A stretch of 64,000 nt of DNA from Dryas octopetala (taxonomy: Eukaryota > Streptophyta > Magnoliopsida > Rosales > Rosaceae): positions 18,245,614-18,309,613 of the forward strand of contig OY992836.1 of assembly GCA_963921425.1 (NCBI GenBank), written 5' to 3'. This document shows, in pieces, positions 19,672 to 30,837 of the stretch; the first letter of the stretch is position 1, and each line of letters starts with the position of its first letter. Under the pieces are notes generated by a model that had not been told where the DNA came from, did not search any database, and worked only from the letters and a program-made list of their open reading frames with translations. Position numbers and translations under genes: made by a program.

Positions 19672-22314
19672 GTTTGTTTTGTCTCACATTACCCCCTCAT
19701 GCTATATCTCGTATTGCACATAGTTCGGTTCCATTAAGTTCGTCAATATTCACTGTTAAGTGTGCTGATGTGGCATCCACGTGTGCTTAAAAATTAATTA
19801 GATATTTATTTTAAAACTCTAATATTTTAAAATAAAATAAAATATAATTAAAAATTAATAAAATAAAAAAACTAAAGGTCCTTCATCAGCACCCACACAC
19901 GTGCCTCCCTCCCCTCCATCTGCACTGATCCACTCCGCCGCCACCATAACTATCTTTCCTCTGTCTTCCCTTCTTTTTTCATCGATCTAGCACCCACCCA
20001 CCTGCCTTCCTCCCCTCTGTCCTCCCTCTCTATCTTCGCCCTCTCTAGCAACTCCGCCGCCACCAAAAACAGCGGCAACCTCTCTTCCTCCAATATGCAA
20101 ATCAAATTCAAAAACAAAAAATCCAAATAAAAACCCCACAATAACCCTTATGTGTATGATTTTTAATATTTGAAATTCGTTAAAATATGTAGAGAGAAGG
20201 TCGGAGAGTTATTGACTTTCATATAACATAATTTACACTGCAAAGTCCATGAAAGTCTATGATTTTATAAATTCTGTATAAGTCAATGATCTTTTGAATA
20301 CCACACAACTTTTATAGACTAGTTATAAGTCATGATTGAATACCATTAGACTTATATTAACTCATTAAAAGTTTTAATTGAATACTATCAGACTTTTATA
20401 AACTCTTTAAAAATCTTGATTGAATATTAAGAGAATTTTTAATTCCACAAAAATTATTTAAAATCCTAATTGGAACACCCCCCAAGTCCAAGATGAAGTA
20501 AGGAGCGTATTACAAAGCGAGATTGAATTATTGTCAAAGATGCATTATCGAAGACAATAGGGGTTTGGGATTAACAATTTATTCGATATGCTCAAGATGA
20601 CCAGATGCCTGCAAAGAATGGAAAAGAACATATACAGTGAGACCCCCAAAACCAATTTGGGGGTGGGAATATAAGGTGAGTTGGACTACTCTATCTTCTG
20701 CCATCGTGGAAGCTTCCCTGTGCTAAAAACGTCATCAATTTTTACATGATGTAAGCACATATGCTATTTTCTCAGAGGTGGTACCATCATACGGGCCAAA
20801 CAAAATACCCAAATAATTTTTAATGTCTAAGATGAGGAGGAGAAAATTAATTGACGTCTAACTCCTTTCTTGGCTTACAAAATGTATAGACTTCTCATCA
20901 TAGAAGAACGTCTAAGTATTCCTGCTAAGTTCACCCCCATATTCCCATCTGTGTATGGATCAACAAATCTTGCAGAAGGATTACAGCCACCTTTAAATGC
21001 GAACAAATACTATTCACACATCAATTATAGACAGTCCAATCTTTTCCCACTTGAAGTGAAATAGGCAATTCTTTGTAAGCATCTGGAGGCATGTGTAGAT
21101 AGATAAGATTGATTAGATAGGATAAATGACTAAATTCATATGCATTAAAGAATAAGCTTCTAACTTGAAGAAAGAAAATGTTGAGATTAGTGGGAATAAG
21201 TTTCCCCTTATAGCTGATACATCTTCGTCCCATCTTCTTTCTTAGATACACATGAATCCAATCATTTATCTAATTCAATTCAATCTTATGCATCAATCGA
21301 GACCTTCGTGTTCAACCCTTTATTGGGCTTAAGCCTAGCTCAAAGTCAGACTAAACTTACTAATCACTGTATGGAATGCTCCCATACAACAATGCTACAT
21401 TTTGTTAACCACTATACTTCAGCAGCTGCAACAAAAACAGCTGCTGACACTCATAACAGAGGATGCAGCAGCAGCAGCTGCAGCTATGAAAGTAATCATA
21501 TGAAGTCTGGACTTTAAGAATATTTCTAGAAGTTCATTGAGAGAGAAAATGTCGATAAGCACAATGCTCAATCAGCAAAAGCAATCAGTCAGTTATTAAT
21601 TAGTTAGGCTGGTGAGAATCAGTTAGAATTGTTATCTGAAGCTGACCGAAAGGAGGACTCATATTTAAGCAGTACTCTTCTTGTATTTTTGCAGATTGAA
21701 TACTATAACTCATTGAGTCTCTACTCTCTGCTCTTTAGCCTTTGTTATACTATTTTTAGTCTTCTTCTTTGTCTGTCAACTTCTGCATTCTTTCACATAT
21801 TACATAATACACAGTAACTACCATAGAACCAGTACACAATTACAAATTGTTACTTCAATACAAAATCACAAAACTTGCTGTTTCAATTACAGCTAAGATT
21901 ATTCAACTAATCAGCTACTGCTTGATAATCATGACCAACTTGATCTTATACCCCCCAATAAATTTTTTGTTTTTCTGAATTATCCAACAAGACTCCCACA
22001 CAATGTACATGAACAATTGAACATTCAATATAGAGACAGAACAAAAGGCTCCAAAGAATGGTTGAAAAGCTCAATGAAATGGCATTTGACTACATATGAT
22101 AAGGATTACATTTCAACTACAAAATCTACAAATGCAGTCAGTTTAATAACTTAGAAGAAGAAAACATTAAAACATCTACAAGCAATAACTACATTGTAAA
22201 ACAAAAACAAGAGCAACAACAAAAGTAAAACTGTAAGAGTACCTTCCTTGGTCTCCAAAATCAGATGCATTCCCATACAAAATGGATCTTCCTCTTCTAC
22301 TCTAAACCGCCAAA
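19672..22314. other. Intergenic region, mostly unrecognised
   Basis: AT-rich with a CT-rich, GC-richer block at 19880-20080 (CTCCGCCGCCACCA occurs twice), probably transposon-derived. GCAGCAGCAGCTGCAGC near 21462-21482 is a short trinucleotide run. A stretch at about 21549-21815 has a TATA-like ATATTTAAGC, a T-rich end and TG...CA borders, suggestive of an old copia solo LTR but unproven. The last few hundred bases probably include the 3' UTR of the J-domain gene. Confidence 0.4.
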
Positions 22315-23298
22315 TTAAGTAACCTTCCGCGGCCGTCCCCTCTTCTTCGGAGTAGTCCCCGAACCCGGGGTCCCACCTGAACTACCCACCATTCCACCGG
22401 TCCGGCGATTGGCCTCCCCATCCGCCCTCACCGCCGTCACGGGCACCGCCGTAGCAGGAGCCAAAGGGGTTTTATTCTGCGGCGGCGGCGTCGAGAAAAT
22501 GGGCGGCATCCAATTGGGAAATGCAGACGCGGCGGCAGCCTTACCCTTCCCTCCACCAGCGGAGCTCCCGCCCACAAAACCCATCGGAAAAAAGGCCCAG
22601 CAACAGTAGTAGGCGTCCTGGCCTTGCACCAACGGCGGCAAATTCGGAACTGAAACTGCTTCAAACCCTCGCTTACAATTCTGACACCTCAAGCAGCAAT
22701 TCTCGTAAACCCTAGGATACTCGTAGAGTACATAACAGTACGGACACGCCGTCCAGAAGCTCGACAATCTCGTCCTCTGTTGCTGCTGACGTGGAGCCTG
22801 AGCCTCATCCTCGTTCGCATCGACGTCGTTTTGACCGCCCCTACTCCGCCGCACCGGGAGCTTGTTCGAATTCGACGCGCTAAGGTCGACTCGGCTGAAG
22901 AGACTCAACTCGTTGTCGTAGAGCGGCTTCTTGGCCGGGTCAGAGAGCACGGCCCAGGCGTCGACGACGAGCTTGAACGCGTGCTCGGCGAAGGCGTACT
23001 TGTTCTTGTCCGGGTGGAGGAGCAGCGCCAGCCGTCGATACGACTTCTTGATGAGATCCTGGTCGTCGGATCGGCGATCGACCTGGAGGATCGCGTACCA
23101 GTCGTGGTGGTTGTTTATGCGCTTGTCGGCGGCGAGGAGGACGTCGGCGACGGCCAGGATCTGATCCGAGCCGTCCAGGAGCGGCTCCGTCTCCTGCGCC
23201 AGAATCGCGAAGTCGCGCGAGCTGCTCAGATCTCGGCTGTGTAGAAGCTTCTCGGCAATTCCGAGTAGCCGCTCGGCTTCCGCTCTGTTTGGATCCAT
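22315..23298 (-). CDS. J-domain (DnaJ-like) protein with zinc ribbon and AT-hook (327 aa)
   Basis: Single-exon gene. The chosen start begins MDPNRAEAERLLG; an in-frame ATG 14 codons upstream lacks the family's conserved opening. Residues 65-135 form a J domain with HPD at 95-97 (LLLHPDKNK), the motif that stimulates Hsp70 ATPase. A zinc ribbon has CPYC at 185-188 and CQNC at 205-208. The C-terminal third is Pro/Ala/Gly-rich and ends in an AT-hook (KKRGRPRK, 318-325) that should bind AT-rich DNA. Plants have a family of such proteins, often longer and with a DUF3444 domain, which is absent here. A nuclear Hsp70 co-chaperone is the likely role; partners are unknown. The coding region is GC-rich, with short antisense ORFs as shadows. 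Confidence 0.92.
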   Translation of the reverse strand: MDPNRAEAERLLGIAEKLLHSRDLSSSRDFAILAQETEPLLDGSDQILAVADVLLAADKRINNHHDWYAILQVDRRSDDQDLIKKSYRRLALLLHPDKNKYAFAEHAFKLVVDAWAVLSDPAKKPLYDNELSLFSRVDLSASNSNKLPVRRSRGGQNDVDANEDEAQAPRQQQQRTRLSSFWTACPYCYVLYEYPRVYENCCLRCQNCKRGFEAVSVPNLPPLVQGQDAYYCCWAFFPMGFVGGSSAGGGKGKAAAASAFPNWMPPIFSTPPPQNKTPLAPATAVPVTAVRADGEANRRTGGMVGSSGGTPGSGTTPKKRGRPRKVT

Positions 23299-24630
23299 GG
23301 TTTTCACCGTTCCGATTGCCGATTGGCGTGGTTTGTACAAGTTTGCTGTTTGGTTGCTTTCTTTTTTATCTGGAATATGAAAATGTTTGAAATGAGAGAG
23401 ATGTGATGTTTTTCAGTTTTTTTTTTATCTGGGTGTATATACTGGGGCTTACTTTAGACAGGGAATGGCAAGGGTGTGTTTATAGCTTTTCTTGTTTCTG
23501 ATCGCGGGTGTTTTGGTCATTTCATGTCCCAGAATCCATGATCGACTGATTCGACTCCCTTGAGGTCGCTTGACCCTGCCCACTGTTTTCGAATCCAAAT
23601 CAAGATGTTTACTTATTACAATTATAATTTACACATTTATTCCCATCAATTATACTTTTGTGTCAATTTACCTTTTAAAGTTTATTATTTCAAGTTATTT
23701 TCATGTTCGTCAATTTTTCTACTGTCATGTGGATGCCATGTCATCAATTTAAACAATGGAATAGATAAATTTGATAATTTTGAATTATGTGAGACACTAA
23801 AGAAACTTACATAGAGTAGATTGAAATAATAAACTTTAAAAAGTGAAGTGAAACAAAATTATAATTTTATGAGATAAATATGTAAATAAGCCTAAAATAT
23901 ACATAATAAAACCAAGATGACTATTGAATACACACCATTTTTTTTGTGATTATAAATTTAATTTTATATTAAAAGACCATTTAGGACAAGACAACTATTA
24001 CTGAAAAAAGAAAAGAAAAGAAACCCTTGTGTTAGCCTAAGTAGTGAGATCGAGTAAAGTAAAGGTTAATATCAGACTAGGTCCATAGCTCAATTCCTTC
24101 AAATGTAATAAAAAATAAAATACAACAAACCACTACCAAACCCAATCCTAACCCCTTGCCTCATGTCATTCCACCACCACCTTTGCTGCTAACAGTCCGG
24201 TTAAACCACACACAGACAACTCTTCTCCCCATTCTCTCTCTGTGTTCGTTCCTCTTTCTCTTCCCTCTCTTTTTCTCTCTCTTTATTTGCCCAAATTGCT
24301 TAGGTAAAGCTTGATACGGTCTTCCAGTTTTTTTTCAAAATTTCACAAAAAATTTATCCCTTTAATTGTTTTCACACACTAAGAAATTGGGGTACATTGA
24401 GACTTTGTAAGCCGCTATAAACTCTTATGGGCTTTTTAAAAACATATTGAGCCTTATAAAATTTCTTTTAATTATAATTGACAGTTGGGCACAACTCACA
24501 AGTGATCCAATCCCAAAACCAAGCTTAATTACCCAATTTGATCTTATAGTATATATAAACTATGAACTATAGACTAAACCTATAACATATAAACTATAAA
24601 CTATATAAAGTTATAAACTATATAAGTTAA
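23299..24630. other. Upstream region of the J-domain gene and AT-rich spacer
   Basis: The first 200 bp should hold the J-domain gene promoter and leader. The rest is AT-rich. A CT-rich patch at 24215-24290 lacks coding potential. The right end is built of repeated ATAAACTATA words. Confidence 0.4.
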
Positions 24631-25449
24631 GGCTAAAGTTTAATTTAGACACTCAACTATAGGGGATATTTCAATTACATCCATCATCTACAAAATCATT
24701 AAAAAACATACTTCATCTAAAATCTAAATTGAAAAAATGAATTTTTCTTCCTCTTTTTCTTTTTTACCCCTCTCTACCTCCATCTCCCACTCTCTTTCTC
24801 TTCCCTCTATCCGTCCAATCCTCTTGACCCCACCCCCATAACAATTTTCCGTCCCCAACTATAGCTCGTGGGGGGATGGTCTGCACCAGGGGGACTTGCT
24901 AATGGCCTTAGGCTGCCGGGAAATGGCCGAACTTGGCTGGGCTGAGGTGTGCACATGGAGGGAGTCGCATGGGAAAAGAGAGGGAAGAAAGGGATGGTCG
25001 GGGGGAGAAAGAGCAGCTATGGGTAGGGGTGGACAATAACCGTTCCAACCCGACCAACCCGACCATATTGGGTTGGATTGGGTTGGTTTTTAACACATTT
25101 TTTGGGGGTGTCGGTGCTCAACCCGACCAATCCGATCTCTAATGGGTTGGCCTACGGGTAACAACTTCACATAACCATTCCAAACCGACCCGACCCGATC
25201 TCATATACTTATTGCATTTTTGCTCCAAATGAAAGTAAGGAGAATGATTAAATGATTAATCGAACACAAGACCAAGAAGGCAAAAGAAGACACAGCCCAC
25301 AGGCCCAAATCGGGTTAGGTTTCTCTCTGACTCTCATTTTTCAATCTCATTTCTGATTTCTCATTTCTCAAGCCGCCATTCCAGTCTCTTCTTCTCTGAG
25401 TTCTCTATGCCTCCGTCGCTACCAGCCTACCCTCAGCTCGCATCTGCTT

Positions 25450-25610
25450 AGTGCTAGCATCTGTTGTGCTCGCCTCTGCTCACTGCTCAGTGCTCGCCTC
25501 TGCTCATCTCTGCTCGCGCTCGCCTCTGCTCGTCTCTGCTCGCCTCTGCCTCTGCTCGTCTCTGCTCGCCTCTGCTCGTCTTTGCTCGCCTCTACTCTCA
25601 GGACCTCTTC
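25450..25610. repeat. CTCTGCTCG-type tandem repeat in the hAT 5' region
   Basis: Degenerate 6-12 bp units of CTCGCCTCTGCT precede the transposase. Long but meaningless ORFs appear on both strands. Confidence 0.8.
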
Positions 25611-25893
25611 TCTCTCCATTGCAAGGTTCTTAAGCCCTCTGCTCTCTCCGTTGCGACTCGAATCACTCGATCTCTGCTCACCTTCTCCATTCTCCACTCT
25701 TCAGCTTCAATTTCTTCAACATTGAAGGTATACAAGCTTGACTGTTAGAGTTTTGCTTTTCGAATTTTAGTTTTAGGGTTTTGAAATTTTGATTTTCGGA
25801 TTTTAGTTTTAGGGTTTTGAACTTTTGATTTTCGAATTTTAGTTTACTGGATTAACATTTAGGGTTTGTTAACTTTGTTTTTTCTAGATTAAC

Positions 25894-28228
25894 ATGGAGG
25901 CTAGCTCACCATCTCCACTGTCAACCCCTGCTACAAGTTCAACTCCAGTGATGGATTCAAATCCCAGTCCTGGTGTGCAATCATCAGCTGGCACAACTGC
26001 TGCTATTGAAGTTCCAAGTGAAACCCCAAGTCAAATTCCAGCACCAAGTACCAAAAGGAAGCCTACCAAACCCCCATCCGAGGTATGGTCTCACTTCACA
26101 AAAATTCAGGGAGGTGATCTTAATAACCCTAGATGCATGTGTAATTATTGTAAGAAGACTTATGCATGTAATCCTAAGACATGTGGCACCTCCACTTTGA
26201 AACACCATTTGAAAAACCAATGCCCAAAGTTTCCTGGAAAAATTGAAGAAAAGAGACAAAAGCTTTTAAGTTTTGAAAAAAATGATAGAGGTGTTACCAA
26301 CTTGCAGGCCATAGGGTTTAGCAAAGAGCAATGTAGGAAAGCTTGTGTTAGGATGATAATAACTGATGAGTTACCATTTAACTTTGTGGAAGGTAATGGT
26401 TTTAGGTATTTTTGTGCTATTGCTTGCCCTAAATTTGTGCCACCATCTAGGAGAACAATAGCTAGAGATATGGTGTGTTTGTATGAAGATGAGATGCTAA
26501 AATTGAAGAGTATGTTGGCTGCCAATTCCCAAAGAGTTAGCCTTACAACCGACACATGGACATCATGTCAAAATGTTAACTATATGGTATTAACAGCACA
26601 TTTTGTTGATTCTGATTTCAATCTGCACAAAAGAATTCTCAATTTTTGTGTTATCACCAATCATAGGGGGGACACCATTGGGAAACTTGTTGAGAAATGC
26701 TTGATTGATTGGGGTATAGATAAGGTGTTTACTATCACTGTTGATAATGCATCATCAAATGATGTGGCTGTTAACTATTTGAAGCGTAGGCTTAATTCTT
26801 GGGGGAAAAGTGTGCTAGCTGGGGAGTTTTTGCATCTTAGGTGTTGTGCCCACATCATTAACTTGATTGTGGTTGAGGGGTTGAAGGAACTACAAAACTC
26901 AATTGCTTGTATTCGCAATTCTGTGAGATATGTTAGGTCATCCTCTGCGAGATTGAGAAAATTTAAAGAAGCAATTGAGCATTCAAAGATTGAGTTCAAA
27001 GGGCTTGTAGTCTTAGATGTGCCTACAAGGTGGAATTCCACCTATTTAATGTTAGAGGCTGCCAACAAATTTCGAAAGGCATTTGAGTGGTTGGAAGAAG
27101 ATGACAATGCTTATGTGAGCTACTTTGAGGAAAATGAGGGTGGGAGAAAAAGGGCAGGGCCCCCACAAGGGGCTGATTGGGATAATTCTGCTGTGTTTGT
27201 TAAGTTTTTAGAATTTTTCTATGATTGTACCAAGAAATTTAGTGGAACATTGTGTGTGACATCCAACTGGCCCTTTACTGAGTTGTGTTCAATTCAATCT
27301 GAATTGAATACATTGAGTACAAGTAGGGATCCTCTTTTGAGTAAGATGGCAGCCAACATGAAGAGGAAATTTGACAAGTATTGGGGGTCGGTTGAGAGTG
27401 TGAACAAGATTCTAGTTATTGCAACAATTCTAGATCCAAGATATAAACTTGATTATGTAAATTACAACATTTCTGATTTATATGGTGCTGATGTGGCTGA
27501 GGAGTTCACAATTAGCATTAAGAACCTCTTTTTTAGGATGTGGAAACTTTATAACTCTGAAGTAGGATCAAGTGTTGAAGAATCTTCACAATCTGTTAGG
27601 TCATCTTTTAATATGATGCCTGCAAATGATCCAAAACCAGCTGGCTTCTTGATTAAGAGGCTTGCAAGATTCTCACAAATGAGAAAGGAGAAGGATGTTG
27701 TTGAGATTAAGAATGAGGTGGATAGGTACTTGTGTGATCCTGCTGAAAATGTGGAAGATGATAAGTTTGATGTGTTGGTTTGGTGGAAGGCTAATAGGAC
27801 TAAATATCCTGGTTTAGCAAATATGGCAAAAGATGTGTTTGCTGTCCAGGCTTCCTTAGTGGCTTCAGAGTCCGCGTTTAGTACTGGAGGGCGTGTTGTG
27901 GATACTTATAGGAGTGCCTTGGACCCTAAAACAGTGGAGGCTCTTGTATGTTGCCAAAATTGGCTTAATGCAGATGCATTAAACTTGTATACAGCCCCCT
28001 CATTTGATGACTTACTTTTCTTTGAGACTTTGCATGGAGGGACACAATCAACACAGGCAGGTATACATGTTAGTAGTTATGATTCATGAATTTGTTTTGT
28101 TGATTTTAGTGTGTTCATTATTTATTTTAAGTTCTCATGTTTATTTTTCTTTGTCCAAATATGTAGAAGTGACCTCTCAAGTTACACAGTTGGGAAGCAA
28201 TGTTCTGAATATGGAAGACGTTGATTAG
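25894..28228 (+). CDS. hAT-superfamily transposase (742 aa spliced; 731 aa unspliced)
   Basis: Exon 1 runs 25894-28060. A GTATAC donor and an ATGTAG acceptor allow exon 2 at 28167-28228, replacing the last nine codons with a tail ending NMEDVD. Read-through gives 731 residues. After a Ser/Pro/Thr-rich N-terminus, residues 63-113 form a BED zinc finger (W65, C83, C86, H105, C110). The middle has the RNase-H-like fold with TTDTWTS near 217 and CCAHIINLIV near 317. The C-terminal dimerisation domain includes LVASESAFSTGGRVVD (about 653-668). No internal stop is present. An intron in the leader (GGTATACAAG to TTTTCTAG just before the ATG) is plausible. The relationship is to plant Ac/Tam3-like ZBED proteins. 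It could be a domesticated gene, but intact ends argue for a live transposon. Confidence 0.93.
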
Positions 28229-29206
28229 AGGTATATATGACTTTATTTTGGTGATGTGATGTTATGATTTGTTGTTGATATTGATGATGTGAATTGTGAA
28301 TTGTTTTGGTCCAAGTTTGCTGCCAATTGAAGTGACTACAAAGGAATGAAGAATGAGGAAATGAGGATTAAGGAGTTGCTAAATGCTGACTGGCTGGGTT
28401 GCTATTTGCTGCCAATTGATGTTTTATTTATGCTTTGACAGTTAGACTGTTATTTTTTTATGCTTGGACTGTTATTTATTTATGTTTTTTAAGTTTTAAG
28501 TTGAAATTAGACTATTTGGAAGTTGGAACTTAGACAATTAGACTATTTGGAATGTGGATTTGGATCATGGATGAACTTTTAAGTATGTATGAATTGTTTT
28601 TATGGATGAATTTCAGGATGAACTTGTAATTGTTTTTACTCTTTGTCTTTTGGGCCTCAAATTTGTCCTTTATTTTTTTTGTTTATATGGGCCAAGCCCA
28701 ACCCGTCTACCCGACCAAACCAACCCGATCACAGTTGGTTTGGATTGGTTTGGTTTCCATCGTTTGATTGGGTTGGTTTGGGTTGTGAAAATAGGAAACC
28801 GTAGGGATTGGTTCAGTCTGCGGTTTATGCCTAAACCCGACCCAACCCGACCCGTGTCCATCCCTAGCTATGGGCTGGTGGCTGGTAGTGCTGCGCTGGC
28901 TGGGCTTGGCCGGAGTTGGCCTGGTCACAGCTGGACTGTGCGAAGTCACTCGAGAGAGAATGGAGACATGGGGAAGAATAAGAAAAATGAGAGAGAAAAA
29001 AAAGAAAGACTCGGGTAAGTGGAATGAGAGAGTCCGGCGGGTTGTGGTGGGGGTGGGTGGGTGGAAAGGGTAAAAAAGAAAAAGAAAAAGAAAAATTCAT
29101 TTTTTTAATTTAAATTTTAGATGGAGAATGTTTTTAAATGATTTTGTAAATGATAGATGCAGTTGAAATACCCCTTAAAGTTTAGTGTCTAAATTAAACT
29201 TTAGCC

Positions 29207-29640
29207 TAAAGTTAATAAAGTTATAAACTATAATAGGGGTTTGGTTTACTCTATAATAGGTATTAAAACCATATATAAATCAATTAATATATATTATAAA
29301 TAGTAATTTAGTTAAATTGAAATTTTTAATATTGAAAACCGAACCGCTCACTTAGGTTTAGTTTGATTTAATAACCGGAAAAAAAACCTAGACTAAATCA
29401 ATTTGGTCAGTTTGATTTTGTTCGAAACTCAAATCTGTTTGATTTGGTTCGAAACTCGTTTTTTCGATATTTTTGTGCATCCCTAATTTTAGGTACGAAG
29501 CCTCGCGGGCAAATTTATAGAGTAATACTTCATTTACTGCATAACGTTTTAACAATTCTACGAGCACTGCTTTATATCCCAATTTTGTAATCCCGACCCC
29601 ATATAATGTGTCCTAACAAAACGGTGACGTACAACTATGC
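29207..29640. other. Spacer with old repeat fragments
   Basis: Contains TTTGGTTCGAAACTC occurring twice and a hAT-like end TGCATCCCTA near 29480. No gene. Confidence 0.4.
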
Positions 29641-30201
29641 CCAAACAACCGCAAAATCCAAAATCGAAACGAACCTCAAGGTTGCCGATATATCGTCCAA
29701 TTTATCGTGTAAATCGAGTGGATCGGACCAAAACAAAGGTATATCCACGTGTCAAGCGGTGTATGTTTAGTGCCCGCTCAGCAGCCTGGCTGTACGGACT
29801 AGGAGCTGCGTTCCCCTATAAAGGACTTTACCGACTACCTTTACATAAATTATGTATATTACATTTTTAACCGCCTCAAAATATCCTTTCTAGTTCTTAC
29901 CAAAAAAAAAAAAAATATCTTTCGTACCTCAAATGCATTGATGTCCGTCTGATTAGATCTCAACCGCACACGAATAATTTCCGAAAAAATGAAAGAAAAA
30001 GAAAGGCATAGGATAATAAAGAATGTAATGTCTTTATTTCCCATAAGAAGGGAAAAGAGTACTTTCCTTTCTTGAACGGACAAGCCTCCTTCTCATTTCT
30101 CTCATTTCTCCCTTTTCTCTCTTTTCTCTCTCTCCACAGATCGCTGCCGTGACTAATTCTGGTGAGACCAAACCTTCATCAGCTAATTCCTCCCAAAAAA
30201 G
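29641..30201 (+). promoter_or_regulatory. DAM-A promoter and first leader exon
   Basis: Aligned by eye with 50800-51241 and 62840-63222. Shared elements in order: a G-box (CACGTG, 29746-29751) in TCCACGTGTCAAGCGGTG, then GTGCCCGCTCAG, then CCGCCTCAAAATATC (about 29872). A CRT/DRE core ACCGAC lies at 29830-29835 and a TATA-like CCTATAAAGG at about 29815. A conserved GAGACCAAA...CCTCCCAAAAAAG ends the leader exon at a GT donor (30202). CBF factors bind CRT/DRE and ABF-type bZIPs bind the G-box; both are reported regulators of DAM genes. Confidence 0.7.
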
Positions 30202-30334
30202 GTACACGAAAAAAAGAGAAAAAAAGAGAGGAAATTAAACCCACTAATTTCTGTCTTATAAACTATATATGGTTTCTGGGTTTTTCTGGGTTTTCTTTAA
30301 AATCTGGATATATGCTACTATGCTAGGGTTTCAG
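30202..30334 (+). other. DAM-A 5' UTR intron
   Basis: Donor AAAAAAG|GTACAC and acceptor GCTAGGGTTTCAG are conserved in all three copies (B 51242-51353, C 63223-63353), which supports a leader intron. No transcript is available here to prove it. Confidence 0.6.
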
Positions 30335-30375
30335 CTCAATAGTTTTCAAAATTAATTTGGTCCATTTATGTTTAT

Positions 30376-30420
30376 ATGTACATCGTTGTGTATCTGTGTG
30401 CATACGCTCTGTTTGAGTGA
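30376..30420 (+). CDS. Upstream ORF in the DAM-A leader (14 codons)
   Basis: ATG to TGA encoding MYIVVYLCAYALFE, 43 nt before the main start. DAM-B and DAM-C have an ORF of identical length at the same place. A longer overlapping frame (ATG at 30368) and ATG at 30421 also precede the main start in this copy. Confidence 0.45.
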   Translation: MYIVVYLCAYALFE

Positions 30421-30463
30421 ATGGATGTGAAGTGGGTTTGGTTTGATTTTCATGTTGAATAAG

Positions 30464-30785
30464 ATGAACAAGATCAAGAAGATTGAGAACTTGCCAGCGA
30501 GGCAGGTGACTTTCTCGAAGAGGAGAAGAGGGCTTTTCAGGAAAGCCGAAGTGCTTTCAGTTCTCTGTGATTCTGAAGTTGCTGTCATCGTCTTCTCTGC
30601 TACTGGCAAGCTCTGTGACTATTCCAGCTCCAGGTACCTCTAGTGCTCCGTATACATACATCTTCTTTTGTCTTTAATTTCTTGCTCGAAAAAATAATCA
30701 ATATGTATACATACTATGTATACATACTATGTACACTTACTACATAGTATGTATACATAGTATTACTCTCTGTGAGTGATGTTTT

Positions 30786-30837
<52 letters not shown>

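Larger units (their letters stand above)
25024..28866 (+). mobile_element. Full-length hAT transposon
   Basis: Termini TAGGGGTGGACA and TGTCCATCCCTA form a 12 bp inverted repeat with one mismatch. They are flanked by a perfect 8 bp target duplication GCTATGGG (25016-25023 and 28867-28874). Subterminal regions carry many copies of AACCCGACC/GGGTTGG in both orientations, typical transposase binding repeats. The element encodes an apparently intact transposase. Low-divergence termini and the perfect duplication point to recent movement. Confidence 0.96.
24631..29206. mobile_element. Mutator-like element split by a hAT insertion
   Basis: Inverted repeats of about 150 bp, roughly 85-90% alike by eye, begin GGCTAAAGTTTAATTTAGAC at 24631 and end at 29206 on the opposite strand. 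The flanks ATAAGTTAA and TAAAGTTAA agree at 7 of 9 positions, fitting an eroded 9 bp target duplication. Without the 3.8 kb hAT the element would be about 725 bp with a GC-rich core, the same design as 12078-12768. It is clearly older than the hAT inside it. Confidence 0.8.

Noticed and set aside
22409..23244. Plus-strand ORFs up to 154 codons over the J-domain gene
   Set aside because: Antisense shadows in a GC-rich coding region; the minus frame has clear J-domain, zinc ribbon and AT-hook motifs.
25419..25748. ORFs on both strands rich in Ser/Leu/Cys or Arg/Glu/Ala
   Set aside because: They arise from the CTCTGCTCG tandem repeat upstream of the hAT transposase.
30634..30643. MADS exon ORFs ending in RYL (also at 51650 and RYPYG at 63659)
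   Set aside because: These tails are intron read-through past a GTACC donor; downstream exons match in phase, so short MADS-only proteins are not the main product.
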